Shown here in pieces: positions 51,365 to 60,911 of a stretch of DNA of 64,000 bases (the stretch's first letter is position 1; each line of letters begins with the position of its first letter). Under the pieces are notes generated by a model, which did no database searches, had not been told where the DNA came from, and saw only the letters and a program-made list of their open reading frames with translations. Both the position numbers and the translations under genes were made by a program. The stretch is from assembly GCA_963759115.1 (NCBI GenBank), contig CAVWXT010000005.1, positions 1,240,001 through 1,304,000 on the forward strand, given 5' to 3'. This DNA comes from CAVWXT01 sp963759115. Its GTDB lineage: Bacteria > Planctomycetota > Planctomycetia > Pirellulales > Thermoguttaceae.

Positions 51365-51581
51365 TGCTTGCGCAGCGCGTTGAAATCGGGCAGGTCTTGG
51401 CGGTCTTTCCACATGCCCGCCGCGCTGGCCAAGATGGCTTTGCGGCGGGCCGGACTGTTCTGGGCGACATAGTGGTCGACCGCCTCTCGGATCAGCTCAC
51501 TTTCGCCTTGCCCGTAGCGGCGGAAAGGACGCCGAGTGCCGTCCTTTCGCCTTCGGTCAAGTAGATCTGGGTGCGTATCAT
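51346..51581 (-). CDS. vapB: VapB-like antitoxin, one frameshift
   Basis: About 78 residues after correcting a one-base deletion near 51513. ATG at 51581 follows GGAGGTGGGG. MIRTQIYLTEGERTALGVLS is a ribbon-helix-helix DNA-binding start; GESELIREAVDHYVAQ continues it, and KDRQDLPDFNALRKQWDREL is the toxin-binding tail. It precedes and overlaps vapC. Confidence 0.8.
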
Positions 51582-51678
51582 GCCCCACCTCCAATGTATA
51601 CACCAGCTTAATACATCGCAGCGATCGGGTCAACCCTTGAAGCGCTGTGGCCAACCACCAGTGACCCGCCTGCCGGGA

Positions 51679-53146
51679 CTAGGGCGAGAGATCGCCCGCC
51701 CCTCTCCCGTGTACTTGGCACGGACCTGCGCCCGGCTGGGCGCCCGCAAGGGCGGCCTGTCCGGGCCAGGCATTTTCTTGGGGTAGGCCGGCTGCTTGCC
51801 TACAGAACCACCGGAGCAACATGCCGCGAGTGATCGTGCCGACCGGGCGCCCGCCGCGGGTGATGACCACGCCGTGGATCGAGACGCGGCAAAGGAACTC
51901 GTAAATCGCGCGAATGGGCGTGCCTTCATCGTAGCAGATCGCGTTCGCACTCATCACCTTCTGAATGGGCCGCTCCCAGCAGTCCCCCGCCACCAGGGCC
52001 GTCATGAGGTCTTTTTCGGAGAGGAAGCCGACCAGCCGGCCGTCAGCTCCCAGGACGGGCGTAGAAGGAATACCGCACTGGATAAAGAACTCGACGGCCC
52101 CGCGGATGGGCTCGTCGTCGCGCAGGCAGATGGCCAGGGGATCCATCACGTCGCGGGCGAAAACGCCCAGAAAGACTCGGTCATATCGGCCCGCAGATTG
52201 CACCACCAATTCCGCGCCGTCGGCCAGTAGGGAGTAGCGGACGACCCGATCGCGGCCCATGCGTTTTGCGCAGAGCAGCGCCTCGTCGGCCAGGTTGACA
52301 AGCTGCTCGGAGTTTTGCGTGTCGTCGCGGCATTGGGCAATGCCGAAGCTGCCGGTCAACCGCAATTCCCCGCCGCCGAAGGGGAGCCGCAGCGACGCCA
52401 GGCGTTGCCGCGCGCGTTCAGCCCAGGCCGCGGCGTCGTTCTCGTTCGTCTCCGGCAGCATCACGCAGAACTCTTCGCCGCCGTAGCGGCCGACCGTGTC
52501 GCTGCCCCGGCTGTTGTCCAACAACAATTCGGCCACGCACCTCAGCACCGAATCGCCGGCCGGATGGCCGTACACGTCGTTGACGCGCTTGAAGAAATCG
52601 AGGTCCATCATCACGCAACTCAACGGCAAGTGGAGCCGTTTGGAACGGTGCCACTCCTTCGCCATGCCGGCGTAGAACGTCCGCTGATTCAGCAATCCGG
52701 TCAGCGAGTCGGCGTGGGCCATCACGCTCAAACGGCGCTCCAACCCCAGCAGCCGCGAGCCCGACCGCAGCCGGGCCAGCAGTTCGCCTTGCGGAGACCG
52801 GCTTGGCGAGAAAGTCATCGGCCCCGTTTTCCAGCCCGCTGATCGTCTCGGCAGTACCCTTCTTCACGGTGAGAAACACGACGTACGCGTAGTGCGGCAG
52901 CACCATCTCCCGTATCTGCCGGCACAACCCGATGCCGTCCAACCGCGGCATATCCCAGTCCGTGACGACGAAATCGGGGCACTCCAACTCGATCGCGTCG
53001 AGAGCCTCCTTGCCATCGGCGGCGGTGCGCACGCGGTAGCCGACCGCAGAAAGCCAGTGGGAGAGAAGACGCAGCATCGCCGGGTCGTCGTCGACCAGCA
53101 AGACGTTGTAGTCGGCTGGCGTCATCAATCCGTCGGAAGTGCGCAT
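51679..53146 (-). CDS. Response regulator with REC, GGDEF and CBS domains, one frameshift
   Basis: REC: VLLVDDDPAMLRLLSHWLSA, VVTDWDMPRLDGIGL (phospho-Asp), VVFLTVKKGTAE. After a frameshift near 52800 a GGDEF domain follows: HADSLTGLLNQRTFYAGM, MMDLDFFKRVNDVYGH, and GRYGGEEFCVMLPE; the active site is GGEEF, a functional variant. Then two CBS motifs (ARDVMDPLAICLRDDEPIRG, SEKDLMTAL; KVMSANAICYDEGTPIRAIY, VVITRGGRPVGTITRG). A cyclic-di-GMP synthase controlled by phosphorylation and by nucleotide binding to CBS is likely. The tail after QEN is read from repeat D2. Start at 53146 or the ATG at 53125. Confidence 0.85.
51713..51780. repeat. 68-bp dispersed repeat D2 (pair with D1)
   Basis: Same element as D1, located in the 3' end of the REC-GGDEF-CBS gene. 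Both copies start with CAAGAAAA on the minus strand and are translated as the gene's last residues. Confidence 0.9.
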
Positions 53147-53345
53147 ACCGTGGTCCCGCCGGTGCGGCGATTGCCCTGCCCCTTGCTCCTCAAGATTAGC
53201 TCGCTGCCGCGGAACAAGCGGAGCCGCCGGTCGCGGGAGACCGCCGCCAAGAGCGAAAAGTGCGACAACAGCAGGTCTGGCGGACCGGTACGGACAACCG
53301 TCCCGTCAAGCATCGTAAAGGAAGCTGCTATCGCCGGCAGAACCG

Positions 53346-54470
53346 CTACAGGCAGACCGCAGCGAACCGGCCAATCGGCCCCTCACTCGCCGGCGCACGA
53401 CTTGCCGGCGTCCCCTTCCGGCGCGGAGAACCCCGCGAGAACCAAACCTCGCGGAACCGCCCGTGCTCCAATTTTCCCAACGAACGAAAGAGGGGCGAGA
53501 AGTGGAACCGCCAGGAAATGCCATACCAGGGCGTTCTAGCGAAGGTGAGCTGCACGTAGTCGACGCCCGCCGCCTGGGCCATTTCCAGCAAACGCTCGAT
53601 CGCGGCGCGGCTGTCGTTCCAGCGGAAAACGACGTACTTCCAGGCGATCAGGGGCTGCTTGCGTCCCTCGGCATTTCGCCGTTGGACAAGCGCTTTCATG
53701 TTCGCGTAGGACTTCTCAAAATCCCCGCCGCGCTGATAGCGCCGCACCATCTCCGTCGAGACGCCGTCGATCGAGAAGACGATGTGGTTGGCCAGCAGGG
53801 CCGCCGCCCGTTTGTCGTCGTTGCCGATGAGTGCGCCGTTCGTGGAGATGAAGATCTCCATGTCGGGATTGTGTTTTCGCAAGATCTCCAGTTCCTGGCG
53901 GACGTTGGGCGAAAAGAACGGCTCGCCCAGGTTGTAGAAGCCGCAGAAAGTCGCCCGCAGACGGCGAAGCGTCTGCCCGAGCACTTCCACGTCCTCCAGG
54001 GTCAACATTCGTCCCTGGCCGCGCGTCGTCATCACCCGTTGGCGACAGCAGCTCAGACAGCGGAGATTGCACAGCACCGTGTTCTCGATGCACAGTCCCT
54101 TGGGCAGACGGAAGGCCAGGGAATCGCCGTTGGCCTCGCGCCCGGGCCGTGTCGTCAGCGAGAAGCAGACCGAGCAGCGGCTCAAGGGCAGCCGCCCCGC
54201 GGCCAACTCGCGCCGCAACCGCATGGCGCGCTCATCGGCAAAGGCCTCCTCGAACGTGTTCCGGCGGAGATCGCCGAGTTGGCCGCTGCCGTCCAGATCC
54301 TGGCAGTTGCAGCTTACGGTCATGTCGGAGTTGACGTAGCAGCCCAGCAGTTCTTCGCCCGAAAGCGACCGGCAGTGGAACCGGCGTCGCCTGAGCAGGG
54401 CGTGCCCCTCGCGGAATAAACGCAGGGTCCGCAGCACAAACTCCCGGTACAGGTAGCCGAACTCGACCAT
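53346..54470 (-). CDS. Radical SAM protein with an N-terminal SPASM-like cysteine region
   Basis: About 374 residues from ATG 54470 (MVEFGYLYREFVLRTLRLFR). SPASM-like segment: YVNSDMTVSCNCQDLDGSGQ, LGDL...FEEAF, and LPLSRCSVCFSL. Then the radical SAM CxxxCxxC in NTVLCNLRCLSCCRQ, GFYNLGEPFFSP, EIFISTNGALIGN and HIVFSIDGVSTEMVRRYQRG. In most family members SPASM follows the barrel; here it precedes it. Substrate unknown. The frame continues upstream to 54755 without features, so 54470 is preferred despite a weak ribosome site. Confidence 0.78.
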   Translation of the reverse strand: MVEFGYLYREFVLRTLRLFREGHALLRRRRFHCRSLSGEELLGCYVNSDMTVSCNCQDLDGSGQLGDLRRNTFEEAFADERAMRLRRELAAGRLPLSRCSVCFSLTTRPGREANGDSLAFRLPKGLCIENTVLCNLRCLSCCRQRVMTTRGQGRMLTLEDVEVLGQTLRRLRATFCGFYNLGEPFFSPNVRQELEILRKHNPDMEIFISTNGALIGNDDKRAAALLANHIVFSIDGVSTEMVRRYQRGGDFEKSYANMKALVQRRNAEGRKQPLIAWKYVVFRWNDSRAAIERLLEMAQAAGVDYVQLTFARTPWYGISWRFHFSPLFRSLGKLEHGRFREVWFSRGSPRRKGTPASRAPASEGPIGRFAAVCL

Positions 54471-55174
54471 GGTAAGAAGTCGTGTCAGAACAACTTGTAC
54501 AATGCGGCGCAGGACGGATTTCCCAATCCGTCCCGGCAACCGTTCACGGCCCGGCGAGTATCCGGCACACGTCGTGTGCCGCGTGTCTACGCCGGGGATT
54601 ATGACCGAAGTGGTCGCCCAAAAGCAAGACCACTGTATTCGGGGCCGGATTGACAGTGCCCTATGCCACCTGCTTTCGGGTTTGAGAGAATATCCTCGGC
54701 GATTCTCCGGCGATGAGTCTGAACAAGAGATAACAGGGGCAACTGAGACGGCCAATCCTCCGTTCTCTCCGTTTCCTCATGTTCACGAAACATGATCGGT
54801 TGCGGCTATGCGGCGCTAGGATGCGGGCAAGCACGCGGATCAACGTGCCGCTGAAAGCCCGCAACGCGAACCTCTGCACGGGTCTTCTCGGCGGCGCGGT
54901 GGGCAAAACCTCGTTCGATGCGATGGAAGTGAAGGCGGTGAAGAAGTAGGGCCGAGAAACGCAGTCAAAACTCTCTTCCACCTGAGGAATGAGCGGTGCT
55001 TCAAGAATTTCAGTTTTGCCACCTGCTCCTCCACATCGCGGCAGCCCAAACAACGGCGCCCCTGTTGACAGCCCGTTGCCGGCCGGCTACGCTCGTATGC
55101 GAGAAATCCGGTCAAGGGGCGGGTTCGGCAGACTCTGCATTTGCCTCTTGCATATCCTTTGGGGTCGCGAACTA
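54471..55174. other. 704-bp gap upstream of the reverse transcriptase
   Basis: Contains a lone repeat arm (AGGACGGATTTCCCAATCCG, from 54511), a small palindrome (GGCACACGTCGTGTGCC near 54562), and a 42-codon frame 54821-54949 (MRASTRINVPLKARNANLCT...) that looks like the 3' end of a lost gene. A structured non-coding RNA template, as in some reverse-transcriptase systems, could lie in the last 200 bp; I see no clear fold by eye. Confidence 0.4.
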
Positions 55175-56100
55175 ATGATCGGCGACGCAGCAAGAATACT
55201 GAATGCCGTGCGTGACCGCAAGAACTTGCGGAGGGCCTATCGGTACGCTCTAGCTGACAGATTACACGATGCCTACTACGACCATTTCGAATGGGAAGAT
55301 GCCGCTCAGAATGGAGAGGCTATCATCTCCGAGCTTTACGAAGAGCTCAAGTGTCCGGCAGATTATCAGCCTCGACCGGCTTACGCCTTCTTTCCTCCTA
55401 AGAATGAGTTGTGCTACCGCCGGATGATCTACATCCCGTTCAAAGACCTCATTGTCCGTTATGCGATTGTCATCACGCTTTCGGACCTCCTCGATGGCGA
55501 GTTCTCTCCAACCTGCTTCGCAAATCGTCGAGTGCGCGGGAAAGCCCGCCAGACTAAAATGTTGGAGGATTTTGCTGGTGCATCGTGGCCAAACTTCTGC
55601 AATTGGCAGAAGGAATGCGCAAAGCAATCACGGTTCACGACGCTCCTGCGCACCGATATTTCAGCCTTCTACGACTCGGTGTCTCACGAGTACCTTATCA
55701 CGACGATAGCCGGCCAATTGTCACTTTCACCGAACGCTGAGGTGATGAAACTCGTCCGTACCATCCTACGGCTCCCAGTCATTTCATACTCGCACCTCAC
55801 CGGAAAGACTGACGGCCCAGAAACCATGCACCAGGGGCTTGCAATCGGGAACAACACGGAGGGCGTTCTTGCCAATCTATACCTCAAGTCCATTGACGAG
55901 GCAATGGACAGCATCGAGGGGATTGCCTTTGGGCGTTACGTGGACGACATAAGAATTTTTGCGACGAGTCGTGAGGCAGCGACGCGTGCAATGCTAATCC
56001 TTCAAGAGCACCTTTTGAGGAAGGGGCTTAACTTGAATGGATCAAAAACTAAGATCGCTGAGGGGAGTCCGAAAATTGAGTATTTGCGTTCAAAGGCTTA

Positions 56101-57459
56101 GTCGCTGTTCAAAAATAAGTTAGCCGTTTGTATAATCTGCGTATTCCGCTTCCATGGATGGAGAGACGGTCATGGCAGACAAGGATTGCAGGCGCATTTG
56201 CCGGTGTCGCTGCCGAGGATGTCGCTCGCGTAGCGATGCGGATTTGGTTGCGTACCATCGGGCCATCAATCGAGTGATGGCCGAGTTGGACGAACGGAGT
56301 CGGCGGTTGTTCGCCGGGATCGTGGCCCGGCAACGCGGACACGGGGGCGTCCAGTTGGTGGCGGAAATCACCGGCCTGAGCCGTATGACAATCCGCCGGG
56401 GATTGCGCGAAAGCGAACGCGGACAGGTGGCGTCTTCAGAGCGAGTACGGCGTCCCGGCGGCGGACGAAAACGAGTCGAAAAAAAACGCCACGTGTGCGG
56501 GAGTTGTTGAAGGGGCTGTTGCGGGATGCGACGGCTGGCGATCCGATGGGTGGTCTGCGGTGGACGCACAAGACCACCCGCAACCTGGCCGCTGCATTGA
56601 CGCGACGTGGCGTACCGGTCGGGCACGTGACGGTGGCTCGGTTGCTGCGAGCACAGAAGGTACTCGTTGCGATCGAACCGCAAGCGGTTGGGTGGGAAGA
56701 GAGATCCCTATCGGGATCAGCAATTCCGCCTGTTGGGGCGTCGGCGACGGCGATTCCAACGGCAAGGGTGGCCGGTAATCAGTGTGGATACGAAGAAAAA
56801 GGAGTTGGTGGGCAACTTCAAAAATAACGGACGCAGTTGGCGGTGTGAGGACCGCGACGTGCTGGACCACGACTTTCCCACACTGGCCCGCGGCCGCGCC
56901 TATCCCTACGGCATCTATGACGAGAATCGCAATGAGGGCTATGTCGTGATCGGCACAACTCATCAGACAGCGACCTTTGCCGTGCGTGCCATTCGCTCGT
57001 GGTGGCTGAAGGTTGGGCGGCGTCGGTACTCGGGTGTGTCTCGGTTGGCCATCGAAGCCGACAGCGGAGGTGCCAACGGCAACCGTTGTTGGGCTTGGAA
57101 GGTGGGCCTGCAAGAATTGGCTGACGAATTCAGATTGACGATCACGGTCGGGCATTATCCCGCAGGAGCCTCCAAGTGGAACCCGATCGAGCACCGCATG
57201 TTCAACCTCATCAGTGCCAATTGGGCCGGCGAGCCACTGACCAGTTACGAAGTCATGCTGAAGAACATCCGCACGACACGGTCGAGCACGGGCTTTCGCT
57301 GCCGCGCATCGTTGGACACCAAGCTCTACCCGACCAAAGTCAAGGTGTCCGACGAAGCGAAGGCAACCGTGCGGCTGTTGCGACATACCGTCCTACCCAA
57401 ATGGAACTACACCATCTGTCCACGAAAACGAAACGGCTAAGTTATTTTTGAACAAGTCC
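56101..57459 (+). mobile_element. ISAzo13-family insertion sequence, copy 2 (1359 bp)
   Basis: Same ends as copy 1, flanked by TTA at 56098-56100 and 57460-57462. Differences from copy 1 that I noticed: a C/T at about 56199, an extra G near 56660 and an A/G near 56739. Inserted in the sense direction into the reverse transcriptase gene. Confidence 0.93.
56154..57440 (+). CDS. ISAzo13-family transposase, copy 2, with an added frameshift
   Basis: Same two-frame organisation as copy 1, including the A8 slip site (56479-56486). A single extra G near 56660 (CAGAAGGTAC against CAGAAGTAC) breaks the second frame between LLRAQK and SLRSNRKRLG, so this copy would not make a full transposase unless the G is a sequencing error. 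Confidence 0.85.
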
Positions 57460-58439
57460 TTACGAAGCTTACTATTATCTCACTGAAGAAGAGGACCAAG
57501 CGGAGAGGGAGCATCTTCCCGTTACCGACCGTCCCTTTGATGACTTTGACCGTTGGTTTGAGCCGGGGCAAACTCTTGAGAGGGATGAAGACGCCAAGGA
57601 CTTCTGTCATTTTTTGGGTCGGATGCTTCCGCTAACGGAAAGAAAGCCGGCCCACATGGACGCGCTGAAGGTTATCCTGACGCATTGGCACGGCAGCAGC
57701 AAGTACGCTTCGTGGCGATTAATAGAAACGATCGACCATTCGGAGTGTCCGTCGGACACCAGAAAATATGCCACAAAGACCTTATTGGATTGTCTATCGG
57801 ACAAAGGTACATCGACTTATGCCAAGGCTCGCCTGCTGCACTATCTTGTGCGAAGGCAAACGCGCCCCAACGGGCCGGAGGCATTCCGCTCCGTTGACCA
57901 GCTTAGTCCATCGGCGAAAAAGCGAATTAAGCAGATCCTCCCGGGATTCCTGGCGGAGCAAGCATTTGACCTCAACGTCATCACTCTATACACCATGAGG
58001 GCGATGGGAGCGAAACACGCCGAGCTAGAGGCAGCCGTGCGCGAGAAATCGCCCAAGCCCGTAGCAGTGCCCGTCAGGAATGTCCTGATTTTGGCTGCCG
58101 AACCGTTTCCGTCTGTGCAAAGCTCCGATTTAGGGGCGGTCCCAGAAGACAACGACCAAGAAGAGTACCACTGACGGCCGTCTCGCCACTTCAGCCTGCC
58201 GGCGTGTCGTCCGCTCCGGCTTCCAGGTGCGACGGGATAAGGGGGACAGGCGCGCTTTTTTGGAACCTATCACTCTTCTGGGGCCTTTCGTGATCCGTGA
58301 GGCGTTCGGAACGATGATTCCCCAAGCAATAGAGAATCGCGCGCGTGCCCCATACTCCCCCCGGAAAACTGGGCCTCGACCCGCCGGTGGCTATGGGCGA
58401 CCCCTTTATCCCCTCACCTATAGCCACGATCTGTCTGAG

Positions 58440-59630
58440 TTAACCCAAGTCTCTGTCTGACTTCCCGAGATTGCAGTCTTCGCAGAGCGTCCATAAGTTC
58501 TCGTCTTCGTTAGCCCCGCCTTTTGCCAACGGAACGCGGTGGTCAACGTGAAGCGTGACGCCATCTCTCTGGGACCGACCGCACAGTTGGCACCTGTATC
58601 CGTCACGCTTGAGAATCTCGAATCGTCGGGATTTGGATACTGCTTCACGGGGAGTCTGCTCCGGTGCGAGTATGTCTTCTGCATCCGTTTCCGGCCCGAG
58701 GTAGCCGGTCGGCACTTCTGCCATGCTAACCTTCTGGACGACCGCGCCACTTCTCATCTGGATCATTGGCTTGGTTCGGCCCGGCCCAGTCCAAAACAAA
58801 CACAAATGCGGGTTGCGCCAGTGCGGGGATCGCTCCTTTTCCAGTTGCAGCCCTCGTCCCACGTCAAACCCTCGCCCCGCCCTGCGAACAGCCCGATCCT
58901 CCAGCCATGTCTTGACCGCATTTTCGTCCGTTGAATCATACTTGGCGCGGTCCTTTGCCAATACGATGGGCGTTACGATGTCGCGGTCACTACCCAGGAG
59001 ACCGATGAACACGCAAAGGCGGATTAAGAGTTCAGCGGCTTCTCTTCCATATGCGGCGAAGTCCTTTTGGCCTTCTGCTAGTGTCGCGGCAAGCCAGTCC
59101 TGCACATGCTGGTCTGGGTCGAACATGTACTTAAGAGTGATCCGATCCCACTCTCCGCCAACGTAACAACATAAATGAACGATGGACCCTTCGCTCGGCC
59201 AATACAACATAGCGACGGGAACATTGTGTGGCTCATGACCCTTGGCAAACCGCAGGAGCATCGTACTGAAAGGAATGGCAACGGCGGAGAACGGGAGGTC
59301 AAGATTGACGCTCTTTGCCAGTTCTGCAGCAATTGGCCAGACGTTGTAGAAGGGGCGATTATCATCGACCCAAATGTCTTCCGCTAACGCGACAAGACCA
59401 GTGTCGAAATCAAGTTCGTTCCGGAGCGATCCAGGTATCTCCAAGTGCCCAATAAAACTCCTTCGGAGATCGGCTGAACTAATGCTCTTCGCTTCCCTGC
59501 GAGTCACTTTGAGGTTCGGGTACTTTTTCCAGTCCACGGCAAGGAATTGATTCCTGAGCGTACGATATTCGTGGAATTGCATCGGCTCTCGCACCCCCCA
59601 CGTTAACGCCAGATTAGGCACGCCAGCCAT
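58440..59630 (-). CDS. HNH endonuclease with an unknown N-terminal domain
   Basis: 396 residues from ATG 59630 (GGAAGGGG upstream); an internal ATG at 59582 is the alternative. The last ~65 residues are a classic HNH: RFEILKRDGYRCQLCGRSQR, LHVDHRVPLAKGG and NLWTLCEDCNLGKSDRD, with CxxC pairs for structural zinc. The first ~310 residues include SFIGHLEIPGSLRNELDFDT, NVPVAMLYWPSEGSIVHLCC and GREAAELLIRLCVFIGLLGS; I do not recognise this part. It is convergent with the reverse transcriptase, 265 bp away. McrA-like or homing-type DNA cleavage is likely; a defence role is a guess from context. Confidence 0.78.
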   Translation of the reverse strand: MAGVPNLALTWGVREPMQFHEYRTLRNQFLAVDWKKYPNLKVTRREAKSISSADLRRSFIGHLEIPGSLRNELDFDTGLVALAEDIWVDDNRPFYNVWPIAAELAKSVNLDLPFSAVAIPFSTMLLRFAKGHEPHNVPVAMLYWPSEGSIVHLCCYVGGEWDRITLKYMFDPDQHVQDWLAATLAEGQKDFAAYGREAAELLIRLCVFIGLLGSDRDIVTPIVLAKDRAKYDSTDENAVKTWLEDRAVRRAGRGFDVGRGLQLEKERSPHWRNPHLCLFWTGPGRTKPMIQMRSGAVVQKVSMAEVPTGYLGPETDAEDILAPEQTPREAVSKSRRFEILKRDGYRCQLCGRSQRDGVTLHVDHRVPLAKGGANEDENLWTLCEDCNLGKSDRDLG

Positions 59631-59914
59631 CGTACCCCTTCCGTCACCGGGCGGCAAGCGGCCCAGTTTTTCTAGAGGCGTGGGGAACGGCGGAAATCGG
59701 AAAGTGCAAAATATAAAGCGGATCGGGAGGAAAAAACGAAGAAAACGGGCGCCGTCCGATATTGGCGAAGGAGTCGAAACGGGGACGCATCTAGTATTGG
59801 GAAGATGGGACACCAGAAACTAGCTGCGTCCCGGTTTCAACTCCCGCTCACAACAGCCGATAATCAGTGTCCCGTTTTCATATCTTTTAATATCTGCTGG
59901 CCCCCTTTTCATAT

Positions 59915-60911
59915 CTACTGGCCCAACAGCCACCGGGCCAGATTGAAGTAACACAGCAGCGTGATCACGTCGGTCAGGGCGAGCACCACGGGGCCGGCCG
60001 CCAGGTGCGGATCGAGCTTGAATCGGCGCAACAGGTTGGGCACGATCATGCCCAACACGGTCGCGCTGGCCACGCCGCCCCCGATGCCGCCAAAGACGCA
60101 CATCGCCAGCCGCAGTTGACCGAGCCACGCCAGGCCGATCAGCCCGACCACCAATCCGCTGGCCCCGCCGAGCAACAGGCCCACCAGAAGCTCGCGGTGC
60201 AACTTCTGAAAGATCGACAGCCAGGAGGGCGGCTTGCCGTGCAGCACTTGCAACGCCAAACTGATCGATTGAATGCTGACGCTTTCGGCCACTGCCAGCA
60301 CGACGGGAATGAAGAGCGCCAGCGCCACGAGGTGCTGGATTTCCGCCTCGAAAATGCCGCTCAAAAAGGCCGCCAGGATCCCGCCCGTGATGTTGCACAT
60401 CAGCCAGGGGAACCGGCGGCGGAATGCCTTGAAGGGGTTGAGATGGCGGGCCCACGCCAGGTGGACGCCCACGAGTTGGAAGAGGTCGTCGCTCAGGCCG
60501 CCGCCCAGGTCGCGGAGCTCGTCGGTGTAGAGTTCCACGTCGATCGCGCCGAGCAAGCGGCGCTGGCAATCGACCACCGGAAAGGCCAGAAAGCGGTGGA
60601 GCACGAAGAACTCGCAGGCATCCAGCACCGTGGCCTCGGCCGGAATGCGCAATCACGCTCTTGAGCATGATCTCGGCGATGCGGGTCTCGGGTGGGCTCA
60701 ACAGCAGGGCCCGCGCGGGAATCACGCCTTCGAGCCGGCCGTCGGCGTCGACCACGTAGAAATAGACGATCCGCGCCGGCGGCGGCGCTTGTCGGAGTTC
60801 GGCGAGCGCCTCGCCCACGGTCTGGTCGACGCGGAGCCGGGCCGGATCGGTGCGCATGTGACGCACGACCGGGTCGCTCAGATTGGTTTCCGAAACCGGC
60901 GCGCCCATCAT
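59915..60911 (-). CDS. MgtE-like magnesium transporter with CBS pair, one frameshift
   Basis: ATG at 60911 overlaps the preceding stop (ATGA). CBS region: VRHMRTDPARLRVDQTVGEA, YFYVVDADGRLEGVIPARAL, then after a frameshift near 60650 RIPAEATVLDACEFFVLHRF and FPVVDCQRRLLGAIDVE. Membrane domain: RRFPWLMCNITGGILAAFLS, LFIPVVLAVAESVSIQSISL and AGPVVLALTDVITLLCYFNL, the last two matching the MgtE pore signature. The N-terminal MgtE_N domain is absent. Either a short Mg2+ channel or a related divalent transporter. Confidence 0.85.

Larger units (their letters stand above)
55175..58174 (+). pseudogene. Standalone reverse transcriptase (UG/DRT-like), interrupted by ISAzo13 copy 2
   Basis: Removing the IS and one TTA leaves 926 + 712 = 1638 bases, exactly 546 codons, so the ancestral protein has 545 residues. 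RT motifs: TLLRTDISAFYDSVSHEYL (motif A), HQGLAIGNNTEGVLANLYL (B), FGRYVDDIRIF (YVDD, C) and LLRKGLNLNGSKTKI (D). The IS lies after the palm/thumb at IEYLRSKA-YEAYYYLTEEE. The remaining ~237 residues are helical (YASWRLIETIDHSECPSDTR, STYAKARLLHYLVRRQTRPN) with no maturase or HNH domain. No group II intron RNA was noticed. This layout fits the unknown-group RTs that include defence-associated RTs. Start at ATG 55175 preferred over 54989, whose extra residues look non-coding. Confidence 0.83.

Noticed and set aside
58240..58262. GGGGGACAGGCGCGCTTTTTT as another palindrome
   Set aside because: Similar to the P3 arm, but no inverted partner was found nearby.
55175..59630. RT plus HNH as a group II intron
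   Set aside because: The HNH gene is separate and on the opposite strand, the RT has no maturase domain, and I saw no intron domain V-like sequence.
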